From positions 186,001-250,000 of the forward strand of contig JABARQ010000047.1 in the NCBI GenBank assembly GCA_019186985.1: DNA of 64,000 nt, written 5' to 3'. A program made the translations under genes and the position numbers. Source of the stretch: Prosthecobacter sp. Its GTDB lineage: Bacteria > Verrucomicrobiota > Verrucomicrobiia > Verrucomicrobiales > Verrucomicrobiaceae. How positions within the stretch are numbered: the stretch's first letter is position 1; the number at the start of each line of letters is the position of its first letter. Below are positions 31,977-40,731 of the stretch, piece after piece. Below the pieces are notes generated by a model. The model was not told the origin of the DNA. It did not search any database and saw only the letters and a list, made by a program, of their open reading frames with translations.

Positions 31977-34853
31977 TCACCCCACCAGCTTGCGGGCTTC
32001 GGCCAGCGCGGCTTCGACCTTGGAGACATCCTTGCCGCCGCCGCGGGCGAAGTCGGGCTTGCCGCCGCCTTTGCCGCCGACGATCGGCGCGATGGCCTGG
32101 ATGATCTTGCCGGCCTGCACCCTGGCCTGATGCTCCTTGCCGACATTCGCCATCAGGGTGACGCTGCCGCCGCCGGTCGCCGCGAGGACAATGACGCCGC
32201 CGAACTGGCCCTTGAGGGCGTCGTTCACGGCCATGGCATAGTCGGCATCGACTTCGCCAAGGTTGGCGATGAGAACATTGTTGTCGGCGGTGGCGAGGAG
32301 GTCTTTGGCTTTGCCGCTGGCCTCCCGCTGCTGGGCGGCCTTGAGGGTTTTTTCCAGCTCCTTCTGCTGGGTAAGGATCTGGTCGAGCTTCTTCTCAAGG
32401 TCGGCCGCCCCCTGGGCGCTGACCTTGCCAGCGAGCAGCTTCAGCAGGTCGGCGTCGGCCTTGGCGGCGTTGTAGGCTTCAAGGCCCGCAATGGCCTCGA
32501 TGCGCCGCACGCCGGCGGCGACGGCTCCTTCAGCGACGAGGCGGAAGAGGCCGATTTCGCCGGTGTATCGGGTGTGGGTGCCGCCGCAGAGCTCCATGCT
32601 CCAGCCATCGAGCTTGTGCGGCTGGCCGCCGATCTGCACGACGCGGACGAGGTCGCCGTATTTTTCACCGAAGAGGGCCATGATGCCGTTGTTGGCCTTC
32701 GCCTCGACATAGGGAACTTCGCTCCACGAAACGGGATCATTCGCGACGATGCGCTCGTTCACGAGGCGCTCGATGTCGGCGAGCTGCTGGGCGGTGAGCG
32801 CGGCGCTGTTGAAGTCGAAGGTGAGCTTGTCCGGCGTGACGCTGGAGCCTTTCTGCGTGGCGTCCTTGCTGACGACTTCATGCAAGGCCCAGTGCAGGAT
32901 GTGTGTGACGGTGTGATGCCGCTCGATGGCGTGACGACGCGGTGCGTCCACGACGAGCTTCACGGTGGCATCGACAGGCGGGGCTTCGTCGCCGCCGAGG
33001 AAGTGCAGCCAGGTGTTGCCGACCTTGGTGGTGGCGGTGATCGGGAAGGTGTTCGCGCCGAGGATGATCTGACCCGCGTCACCGATCTGGCCGCCCATTT
33101 CGGCATAGCAGGTGGAGACATCGAGCACGACGGCGGTCTTGTCCTTCATCTCGACGACTTCGAGCACCTTCACATCGGCTTCGAGGTTGTCGTAACCGAT
33201 GAATTTGGTCGGGGCCTTGGTTTCGATCTCGGAGACGGAGACGACGTTTTTCTTCATCGCAGCACGAGCACGGGCGCGCTGCTCTTCCATATGCGTTTCA
33301 AAGCCTGCGGTGTCCACGGTGAAGCCGCGCTCGCGGGCGAGGAGCTCGGTGAGATCGAGTGGGAAGCCGTAGGTGTCGTAAAGTTTGAAAGCAAATGCTC
33401 CAGTAATCTCCTTCAGATAACTGCCGTCTTCATTTAGACGGACATGATAGCCTTGGTATGGCAATTCCCCAACTCTGACATAGCTTTCGTGTTCACTATC
33501 GCCAACCAAGATGATCAGCGCAGATTCCAAAAGTCGGGCATTTTCTTCAAAAAGCTCCATCCCCCGATCCAGCGTCCGGTTAAACGCCTCCTCCTCGATC
33601 TTCAGCACGCTCTTGATCTGCTCTTTCTTCACGCGCAGCTCGGGGAACACATCGCCCATCTGCGCGGCGAGGACATCGACGAGCTTGTAGAAGAAGGGCT
33701 CTTTAAAATCGAGCGTGCGACCGTATTTCACGGCGCGGCGGAGGATACGGCGCAGGGTGTAGTTGCGGTCGCTGTTGCCGGGCTGGATGCCGTCGGCGAT
33801 GGCGAAGCTGAGCGTGCGGATGTGGTCGGCGATGACGCGGAAGGCGACGTCGATCTTTTCCTGCTCGGTGACGGGGATGACATGACCCTGCTCATTCGCC
33901 TTCGGCAGCGTGCTCTGGTAGGTCTTGCCGGACATCTTCGTCAGCTCATCGAAGATCGGCTTGAAGACATCCGTGTCGTAGTTGCTGATCTTCGCGTTCT
34001 CGAAGTCGGTGAAGTTCTTCGTGCCCTGGATGATGGAGCAGACGCGCTCGAAGCCCATGCCGGTGTCGACATGCTTCGCGGGCAGCGGCTCGAAGGTGCC
34101 CTCGGGGGTGGCGTTGTATTGAATGAAGACGTTGTTCCAGATCTCGATGCAGCTGGCGTCGCTGCCATTGACGAGCTTGCGACCTTCACGCTGGCGGTCC
34201 TCGTCGAGGTCGCGCGGGCCGGGGGTGAGGTCGATGTGGATCTCGGTGCAGGGGCCGCAGGGGCCGGTGTCGCCCATCATCCAGAAGTTGTCCTTCTTGT
34301 TGCCGTTGACGATGTGGATCTCGGGATCGAGGCCGATGCTGCGGAATTTTTCGGCCCAGATCTCCCAGGCCTCCTGGTCGCGGTCGGCGGGGTCGCCCTT
34401 GGATTTGTCGGGCTGATAAATCGTGGCGTAAACGCGGGTGGGCGGGAACTTCCAGCGCTCGATGACCAGCTCCCAGGCCCAGGCGATGGCCTCCTTCTTG
34501 AAGTAGTCGCCGAAGGACCAGTTCCCCAGCATCTCGAAGAGCGTGTGGTGGTAGGTGTCGAGGCCGACGTCTTCGAGGTCGTTGTGCTTGCCGCCGGCGC
34601 GGATGCACTTCTGCGTGTCCGCAGCGCGGGTGGGCAGGCCCTTGTGCAGGACGCCGGGCCAGGTGTCCACGTCCGCGCTGCGCTCGCCGAGGAAGATGGG
34701 CACGAACTGGTTCATGCCGGCATTGGTGAAGATGCGGGCGCCGTCGCGGCTGGTGTAGCCGACGTTGTCGCTGGGCACGATGGTGTGCTGCTTTTCCTTG
34801 AAGAAGTCGAGGAAGCTCTGGCGGATCTGGGCGGCGGTCGGGATGGCGGACAT
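31977..34853 (-). CDS. alaS: Alanyl-tRNA synthetase
   Basis: The 958-residue product charges tRNA-Ala with alanine. Catalytic-domain marks: the start SAIPTAAQIRQSFLDFF, NAGMNQFVPIFLGE, RAADTQKCIRAGGKHNDLEDVG, HHTLFEMLGNWSFGDYFK. The editing domain shows HHTVTHILHWALHE and ELCGGTHTRYTGEIG, and the C-Ala region has a DHHA1-type tail (GGGGKPDFARGGG). Between RGMELFEE and AFKLYDTYGFP there are about 49 residues where E. coli has about 14; the extra DNA (about 33400-33540) is near 48 percent GC against clearly higher flanks. The enzyme otherwise looks intact. Confidence 0.98.
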   Translation of the reverse strand: MSAIPTAAQIRQSFLDFFKEKQHTIVPSDNVGYTSRDGARIFTNAGMNQFVPIFLGERSADVDTWPGVLHKGLPTRAADTQKCIRAGGKHNDLEDVGLDTYHHTLFEMLGNWSFGDYFKKEAIAWAWELVIERWKFPPTRVYATIYQPDKSKGDPADRDQEAWEIWAEKFRSIGLDPEIHIVNGNKKDNFWMMGDTGPCGPCTEIHIDLTPGPRDLDEDRQREGRKLVNGSDASCIEIWNNVFIQYNATPEGTFEPLPAKHVDTGMGFERVCSIIQGTKNFTDFENAKISNYDTDVFKPIFDELTKMSGKTYQSTLPKANEQGHVIPVTEQEKIDVAFRVIADHIRTLSFAIADGIQPGNSDRNYTLRRILRRAVKYGRTLDFKEPFFYKLVDVLAAQMGDVFPELRVKKEQIKSVLKIEEEAFNRTLDRGMELFEENARLLESALIILVGDSEHESYVRVGELPYQGYHVRLNEDGSYLKEITGAFAFKLYDTYGFPLDLTELLARERGFTVDTAGFETHMEEQRARARAAMKKNVVSVSEIETKAPTKFIGYDNLEADVKVLEVVEMKDKTAVVLDVSTCYAEMGGQIGDAGQIILGANTFPITATTKVGNTWLHFLGGDEAPPVDATVKLVVDAPRRHAIERHHTVTHILHWALHEVVSKDATQKGSSVTPDKLTFDFNSAALTAQQLADIERLVNERIVANDPVSWSEVPYVEAKANNGIMALFGEKYGDLVRVVQIGGQPHKLDGWSMELCGGTHTRYTGEIGLFRLVAEGAVAAGVRRIEAIAGLEAYNAAKADADLLKLLAGKVSAQGAADLEKKLDQILTQQKELEKTLKAAQQREASGKAKDLLATADNNVLIANLGEVDADYAMAVNDALKGQFGGVIVLAATGGGSVTLMANVGKEHQARVQAGKIIQAIAPIVGGKGGGKPDFARGGGKDVSKVEAALAEARKLVG

Positions 34854-35045
34854 GGGAAAGAGGGCGCGGAGTATGGGCTGGGAGGGCGGAGGGTCAAGGA
34901 GCCAGGAAGGGCTGGACGTGGCGGGGACCCCCTAGGGGAGGAAAATCGGCGGCGGGACGGGGCGCGGATTCCCAAATCCGCAGCCGGGCACGAGCGCCGG
35001 GCACGCCCATCCCCGGTCCTCGCCTGCCAGAAGCCTTCCCGCCCG

Positions 35046-36593
35046 TCAGTCCAGCGAACGCTTCGGCGCGGCAATGCGTACGGCGTTCGGGGTGCTGCCC
35101 CGGGCCGTTGCCGTGACGGCAAAACGCTGCACCTCGTAACCGGTGACGTTGGTGGTCAGGTCGAGCCTGGCCAGGAACTCCCAGGTGGCCGGAATGCCGA
35201 TGTCATCGGCGATCTTGCGGGCGTCGATGTAGGTGTTGAAGGCGTCGGCCATGACCTGGTAGATGGCCACGCCCTTGGGATCGAGCTTCATCTGGCGAAG
35301 CAATCTTTGGTAGGCGCTGCCCTGGGCCTTGATCTGCTCCAGGGTTTCACCGCCGCCCGCCTTGGGCGTGAGCTCAAGCTGCACGAACGCGTTGCCGGGC
35401 CTGATGACGGGCTTGAAGGTGTAGGAGGAGCTGTTCATCATCGGGCTGGAGGCCGCGCGCTCCAGCACCGCCACGAGCTTGAAGGCATCGTAGATGACGC
35501 GGCTGTCGCTGAGCTTCTTGATGCCGTCCAGGCCGCCCAGGTCCTTGGTGAAGTAGTCCACGATGTCCTTCGGCGTGTTTTTGACGCTGACCTGGCTGGC
35601 GCCCCAGCCAAAGTTGATCTTGCCGCCGGCGCTGCCGATGCTGATGACCGGCTTGGTCGGATCACGGCTGGGATCCAGCGCCTTCCATTTGGTCAGGTCA
35701 CCCTTGGCCGTGGCGACGATGGCCTCGGCGACGGCCGGCATGGCACTGCGGGTGGCGAGGGAAAGGTTGCCGATGGCGGCGAGGGTCTGGCGGCTCACCG
35801 GCAGGCCGCCGGCGGCCAGGGCCTTGTAGGCCTGCGCGACCTGGTCGAGCTGGAAGGTGTTGACCAGGGGCGCGATCTCCGGCCAGGCGGCACGGGCGGC
35901 GTTGGGGTTGCCAAAGACAGCCTCAAGCATCTTCAGGAAGGGGTCGATCTTGACCTCCTTGTATTCAAACTGGCTGCGGATCTTGTCGAGGCCGTCGGTG
36001 ACCGGCTTGATGAACTCCTTTTCGTTCAGGAAGAGCACGCCCTGCTTGGCGACGAGGATGCGTGTTTCATTCGGATTCTCCGGGAACGGACGCGGGTTGG
36101 GCAGGCGGACGTAGGTGGGCGGATCGGGCTTGAAGACAGGGGTCTGGTCAAGCAGGGTCTTGAGGCGCTCCACCTCGGCCAGCAGCCGCTCCACCTCCTT
36201 GCGCTGGGATTCACGCTGCTTTTTCGCCTCCTCCAACTTCTTGCGGAAGCTGTCGAGGTCCATGAACTTCATGCGTGACTGGGCCTCGCTGGTGTCCACG
36301 GTCTGGAGCTGGTCGATCGCCTTCTTGAGGTCCTGCTCGGCCTTTTTCTTCTCCTCCTCGACCGTCTTGGGATCAGCGGGAGGCGGGGGCATCTCGTCCA
36401 CCTTCTTCTTCAGCTCCTCATGCTGCTCCTTGGTGACGGGCGGCAGGTCGGAGAGGATCTTCTGCAACGTCCGCGCCGTGTTCAGGCTCATCATCACAAA
36501 CACGATCATGAGCACGCCGACCACGTTCGTGACCGCGTCCATGAGCGAGTCAAGATTGAGTTCGGAATCACCACCGTTGTTGCGCCTGGCCAT
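35046..36593 (-). CDS. ExbD/TolR-like protein with coiled coil (Asp-containing)
   Basis: The 515-residue product has a single N-terminal transmembrane helix written LNLDSLMDAVTNVVGVLMIV, which aligns with the ExbD/TolR motif I-N-x-x-P-L-x-D; the proton-relay Asp is retained. A long charged coiled coil follows (about residues 55-150, Lys/Glu-rich), then a periplasmic beta/alpha domain of about 340 residues of unknown fold. It is the third gene of a set with an ExbB/TolQ-like channel and a second ExbD-like protein (17-bp gap). I infer a stator-type unit that converts ion flow into force on the periplasm or wall. ExbD proper is much shorter, about 140 residues. Confidence 0.72.
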   Translation of the reverse strand: MARRNNGGDSELNLDSLMDAVTNVVGVLMIVFVMMSLNTARTLQKILSDLPPVTKEQHEELKKKVDEMPPPPADPKTVEEEKKKAEQDLKKAIDQLQTVDTSEAQSRMKFMDLDSFRKKLEEAKKQRESQRKEVERLLAEVERLKTLLDQTPVFKPDPPTYVRLPNPRPFPENPNETRILVAKQGVLFLNEKEFIKPVTDGLDKIRSQFEYKEVKIDPFLKMLEAVFGNPNAARAAWPEIAPLVNTFQLDQVAQAYKALAAGGLPVSRQTLAAIGNLSLATRSAMPAVAEAIVATAKGDLTKWKALDPSRDPTKPVISIGSAGGKINFGWGASQVSVKNTPKDIVDYFTKDLGGLDGIKKLSDSRVIYDAFKLVAVLERAASSPMMNSSSYTFKPVIRPGNAFVQLELTPKAGGGETLEQIKAQGSAYQRLLRQMKLDPKGVAIYQVMADAFNTYIDARKIADDIGIPATWEFLARLDLTTNVTGYEVQRFAVTATARGSTPNAVRIAAPKRSLD

Positions 36594-36610
36594 GTCAGTG
36601 AGGGGAGAAT

Positions 36611-37507
36611 TCAGCTCTTGGGTTTATCAGGCGCGGGCCCGGGGGCTGCCTTGGGCGGCGGGGGCACCTTGCCGCGGAACTTGTCAAAAAGGGCAAGGTC
36701 GAGCTGTCCGCGACCTGGGATGGGCAGCTTGCCGACACGCACCTTGTAGTCACCTTCGGCGCGCCCGGCCCCGTTGTTGAAGGCGCCCTGGCCGTCATCG
36801 CGGATGAGGTAGAGGATGAGGGAGTTCTTGTCCTTGGCCACCTCGGTGAGGAAGTGGTTGTAGACCGGATCGGCCACCACCACCTCGGCCGTGGCGCTGA
36901 GCCGGTAGTCGCCCTCGCCCCAGCCGTTGAGGATTTTCAGCGCGCCCGTGGAGCATTCCACAAAGTACACCCGGGTGGTCTCCGGCATGCCGCTGCCTGA
37001 AGGCTGCACCACCACGGGAGGAACCTTCTTGTCCTCGGGCACCTGGCGTTTCTTGATCTCCGCCATCAGTTCGGCGATGAGCTTCCTGCTCTCCTCCTGC
37101 TGGGCCTTCAGGCCGTCGATCTCGGTCAGCAGGTCGTCCAGCTGCTTCTGCAGGCTGGTGGCGATCTGCTGGTTCTGCTGCTGAACCTCCTTGGAGGAGT
37201 CGAGCAGCTTGCGCAGCTTGAGGTAGCGCTGCTGGCGGTCCTCGACCTCGGACTTCAGCTTTTCAAGCTCGGCCAGCTTCTCCTTGAGCACGACGTCCAG
37301 CTTCTTGCGCTCCTCGATCTCCTTGAGCATTCGCTGGTATTCCTGCGCCATCTTGATCTCCTCGGGCGTGCGGCCCTCGGCCTTGCCCGCCTGGGCGATG
37401 ACCAGCACGACGATGATCAGCACCAGCGCGCCGATGAGGCACGCCAGGATGCTGAGGAAGGGAAAGAGGGAGACCTCGCTTCCGGATGACTCGCGTCGCT
37501 GGGCCAT
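36611..37507 (-). CDS. ExbD/TolR-like protein with coiled coil (Asp missing)
   Basis: The 298-residue product has an N-terminal helix EVSLFPFLSILACLIGALVL that aligns with the ExbD signature around its conserved Pro, but Ser stands where ExbD/TolR have the essential Asp. A coiled coil follows (about residues 45-150, many Leu/Lys/Glu heptads), then a domain of about 110 residues with TTRVYFVECSTGALKIL, and a Pro-rich end (VPPPPKAAPGPAP). It sits between the ExbB-like gene and the Asp-containing ExbD-like gene, 36 bp and 17 bp away. It could form a heterodimer with the latter inside the channel; that is inference from the gene set. Confidence 0.68.
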   Translation of the reverse strand: MAQRRESSGSEVSLFPFLSILACLIGALVLIIVVLVIAQAGKAEGRTPEEIKMAQEYQRMLKEIEERKKLDVVLKEKLAELEKLKSEVEDRQQRYLKLRKLLDSSKEVQQQNQQIATSLQKQLDDLLTEIDGLKAQQEESRKLIAELMAEIKKRQVPEDKKVPPVVVQPSGSGMPETTRVYFVECSTGALKILNGWGEGDYRLSATAEVVVADPVYNHFLTEVAKDKNSLILYLIRDDGQGAFNNGAGRAEGDYKVRVGKLPIPGRGQLDLALFDKFRGKVPPPPKAAPGPAPDKPKS

Positions 37508-37543
37508 TTGAGCTTGGGGCGGGCTGGATGGGCTTTGGAAAGG

Positions 37544-39004
37544 CTACTCGCTGCGGCTGAACCAGCCCTTCTTCTTCACCTGATGAATGAGGATCTGCTT
37601 GGTGCCGAGCTCCTTGAGGACGTTGTTCAGGCCCTGGATGCCGCTGGCGAGGGCGCGGTTGTATTCCGTGCTCTGCCTGACCGCGTCGGTGATGGCGTTG
37701 GTGAAGTCCTCGCGCATCCGGTTCACGGCCTGGCCGAACTGGGCGTCCACATGCTCCTGGTGGGCGGCGGCGCGCTTGTCGAGGTTGTCGGCGTAGTCCT
37801 TGATCTTGGCGGAAAGCGCGTTGAGGTCGGTGAGGAACTCCTTCTGTGAACCGGCAAGCCCCTTGATCATGGCGTCCACCAGGTTTCCGGCGTCCCCGGC
37901 GATCGAGGCCGAGCCGGCGCCGCCGTCGTTGAGGCGGGGCAGCAGCACCTCGTTGCAGAAGGCGTCGATGTTGTTGAGGTTGTCGTCCTCGGCCTTGGCC
38001 AGGACGTTCATCGGGAAGTTCAGGAACATCGCCAGCACCAGGCCGAGCAGGGTGGTGTCGAAGGCGGTGCCGAGGCCGCTGGTGACGTTGCCGATGGAGC
38101 CCATGATCTTGTCCATGTCCGAGACGTTGCTCAGGTCCATGCTGCCGATGGCCTGGGAGAGGCCGAGCACGGTTCCGATGAAGCCGAGGATCGGAATGGC
38201 CCAGAGGAACACCTTGGTGAGCGCGTAGCTGCCCCCGATGCGGGCGCCGTCGATGTTGCTCTGGGCGCTGAGCATGTTGCTCACGTCGGCGTTGCTCTGG
38301 CGGATCTCGAAAAGCTCGAGCCCCTTGCGGATGCGGTTCACCATCATGCTGTCACGCAGCCTGGCGGGCAGGCCGTAGAGATGGTCGATGAACTGGCCGA
38401 CGTTTTCCGAATTGACCTCCTGGCTGATGTCCGTGGGCAGGACGTCGAGGTACATGGCGGCCTGCTGGTGGCGCAGCTTCTGCACCTTGAGGTAGAGGAT
38501 GCCGACGGCCCAGAAGAAGAAGAAGGTCTCCGTGTAGTTCACCCAGGTGCGCTCGTAGAAGAGGTCATGGATGTAGTCCATGGCGTTCACGGCCGGCTTG
38601 TTGTACTCGCCCATGCCAAAGGGGAAGAGGATGCCGTACCAGGCCAGGGTCGCCACGGCGCCGATCGCGACGGCAAGCAGGGCGCTCGGGTTGGCGGGAT
38701 CCTTCTCCTCCCAGCCGCCGCGGGCGGCACGATGCTCCTCGTAGGAGGTCTGGCTGTAGTGAGCCGGCGGCATGGGCTCTTCAGGAGCCGAGGATTCACC
38801 ATCACGCCCCCAGGAATCACCACCTGCGGCCGGCGGCGTGATGCCGCTGGGCGGCGGCAGTCCGGAGGGAGGCGGCAGGGCTCCTGCTCCAAGATCGGCA
38901 GGCACCGAGATCTTGGAGTTACAACCGGGGCAGCGGACAACCTTGCCGGCCATTTCAGGCTCGGCCTTGAGCTGCATGTCACAGGAGGGGCACTTGAATT
39001 TCAC
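37544..39004 (-). CDS. MotA/TolQ/ExbB proton-channel protein with N-terminal zinc ribbon
   Basis: The 486-residue product starts with a GTG codon (39004). Residues 1-30 form a zinc ribbon (Cys5, Cys8, Cys25, Cys28: CPSC and CPGC), followed by a Pro/Gly linker and two membrane helices (about 110-190). Then comes a cytoplasmic helical part and the MotA/TolQ/ExbB core: VFLWAIPILGFIGTVLGLSQ and GTAFDTTLLGLVLAMFLNFP. These helices form the pentameric ring that conducts protons in Ton, Tol and flagellar stators. Two ExbD-like genes follow directly, so the three probably make one complex. The zinc ribbon on the cytoplasmic face is not part of ordinary ExbB. Confidence 0.85.
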   Translation of the reverse strand: MKFKCPSCDMQLKAEPEMAGKVVRCPGCNSKISVPADLGAGALPPPSGLPPPSGITPPAAGGDSWGRDGESSAPEEPMPPAHYSQTSYEEHRAARGGWEEKDPANPSALLAVAIGAVATLAWYGILFPFGMGEYNKPAVNAMDYIHDLFYERTWVNYTETFFFFWAVGILYLKVQKLRHQQAAMYLDVLPTDISQEVNSENVGQFIDHLYGLPARLRDSMMVNRIRKGLELFEIRQSNADVSNMLSAQSNIDGARIGGSYALTKVFLWAIPILGFIGTVLGLSQAIGSMDLSNVSDMDKIMGSIGNVTSGLGTAFDTTLLGLVLAMFLNFPMNVLAKAEDDNLNNIDAFCNEVLLPRLNDGGAGSASIAGDAGNLVDAMIKGLAGSQKEFLTDLNALSAKIKDYADNLDKRAAAHQEHVDAQFGQAVNRMREDFTNAITDAVRQSTEYNRALASGIQGLNNVLKELGTKQILIHQVKKKGWFSRSE

Positions 39005-39203
39005 GCGATGTTCCGTCGGGTTGAAGTTGGGGGGAAGCTAAAAAAACGAGCCTGGAGGAATGCTCATTCAAACGGACGACACCGGCCTGAACAAGCGCTT
39101 TTCTGTCCAGTGTACGGGCTTTTGGGACATTTGTTGGGAGACGAGGCACAATTCATCCCCTGGATCCGTCAGCAGGCCGCTTTTTGCCCCTCGGCCGGGC
39201 CGC

Positions 39204-40658
39204 TCAGCCGTGGTGCTTCAAGCGGCTGTGATGGCGTCCGTAGGCGAAGTAGATGACGATGCCGAGGGCCATCCAGATGAGGAGCCGGAGCCAGGTGTCT
39301 GCGGGCAGCAGAAGAGTCTGTCCGATGCAGATGAGCGCCCCCATGACCGGCACAAACGGAACCCAGGGCGTGCGATACGGACGCGGCATGTCGGGACGTG
39401 TCCTGCGCAGCACCAGGATGCCGACACAGACGACGGTAAAGGCCAGCAAGGTGCCGATGGACACCAGCTCGCCGAGCAGGTTCAAGGGCAGGAATCCGGC
39501 GAGCAGCGAACAAACGGCGCCCGTGACCAGGGTGGTGATGTGGGGCGTGCCGTACTTGGGATGCACCCGGGCGAAGGCCTGTGGCAGCAGGCCGTCACGC
39601 GCCATGCTGAAGAACACCCTGGGCTGCCCCATCAGCATGACAAGGATCACGGAGCTCAGCCCGGCAAGCACCGCAATCTCCACGCTCATGCGCAGCCACT
39701 TCAGGCTGTCGCCGGCGACCTTTTCCAGGGCGTAGACCACCGGGGCGTCCACATGCAGCTCCTTGTAGCTGACCATGCCGCAGAGGACGATGGAGACGCC
39801 CACAAAAAGCACGGCGCAGACCCCGAGCGAGCCGATCATGCCCCAGAACATGTCCTTCTGCGGGTTCCGCGTCTCCTGGGCGGCTGTGGAGACGGCGTCA
39901 AAGCCGATGTAGGCGAAGAAGATCACCGCCGCGCCCTTGCCGACGCCGCTCCAGCCAAACTTGCCGATCTCACCGGTGTTTTCAGGAATGAAGGGCGTGA
40001 GGTTGTCCCAGTTGATGTAGCCCCAGCCGAGCCCGATGATGAGCAGGATGATGGTGACCTTGACGGCGACCATGACATTGTTGAAGCGGGCGCTCTCCTT
40101 CATGCCGACGATGAGCAGGGCGCAGATCACCCACACGAGCAGGATGGCGGGCACGTTGACGAAGTGTTCGGTCTGCACGATTTTTCCGTCCACATAATCA
40201 AGCGGTGCGCGGCACCACTGCTCCGGCAGGGCGACGCCGAAGAAGTCCTTCATGAAGGGGATGAAATGCTTCGACCAGCCGACGGCGACCGTGGCGGCGG
40301 CGAAGAGGTACTCAAGGATCAGGTCCCAGCCGATGATCCAGGCCATGAACTCGCCCAGCGTGGCATAGGTGTAGGTGTAGGCGCTGCCGGCGATGGGGAT
40401 CGAGGCGGCATACTCGGCATAACAAAGTCCGGCGAAAAGACAGCCCAGGCCGGAGAGCACGTAGGACAGCGCCACGGCCGGCCCCGCATAATCCGCGGCG
40501 GCATGGCCGGTGAGGACGAAGATGCCCGTGCCGATGACCGCGCCGATGCCGAGCGAGACCAGGCTCATCCGGCTGAGCACCCGCTTCAGGCCATGGGAGT
40601 CGTCGGCGGCTTCGGCATGGAGGTGTTCAACGGGCTTGGTGCGGAAAAGTCGTTTCAT
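39204..40658 (-). CDS. Amino acid permease, APC superfamily (cationic amino acid transporter-like)
   Basis: The 484-residue product has about 12-14 membrane helices with the APC start motif LGIGAVIGTGIFVLTG, then IPIAGSAYTYTYATLGEFMAW, and IFFAYIGFDAVSTAAQETRNP, which is the conserved region of the CAT/YfnA group. The loop containing EHFVNVPAILL and the long C-terminal bundle fit the family length. It should import amino acids with protons or by exchange; the substrate is not certain from sequence. On its downstream side (39065-39040, minus strand) a weak GAGC/GCTC hairpin with seven T may end its transcript before the ExbB-like gene. Confidence 0.9.
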   Translation of the reverse strand: MKRLFRTKPVEHLHAEAADDSHGLKRVLSRMSLVSLGIGAVIGTGIFVLTGHAAADYAGPAVALSYVLSGLGCLFAGLCYAEYAASIPIAGSAYTYTYATLGEFMAWIIGWDLILEYLFAAATVAVGWSKHFIPFMKDFFGVALPEQWCRAPLDYVDGKIVQTEHFVNVPAILLVWVICALLIVGMKESARFNNVMVAVKVTIILLIIGLGWGYINWDNLTPFIPENTGEIGKFGWSGVGKGAAVIFFAYIGFDAVSTAAQETRNPQKDMFWGMIGSLGVCAVLFVGVSIVLCGMVSYKELHVDAPVVYALEKVAGDSLKWLRMSVEIAVLAGLSSVILVMLMGQPRVFFSMARDGLLPQAFARVHPKYGTPHITTLVTGAVCSLLAGFLPLNLLGELVSIGTLLAFTVVCVGILVLRRTRPDMPRPYRTPWVPFVPVMGALICIGQTLLLPADTWLRLLIWMALGIVIYFAYGRHHSRLKHHG

Positions 40659-40731
40659 GAGGACGGAGGGCGGCGGAGGCTAACGGGAGCCCGGAGGCAT
40701 GGGAAGCATCATTTTTCGCCGTGGCGTCGCC

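Noticed and set aside
33444-36278. A 944-codon open frame on the + strand
   Set aside because: It runs antisense across alaS and the ExbD-like genes and has biased, motif-free composition; the minus-strand genes are clearly real.
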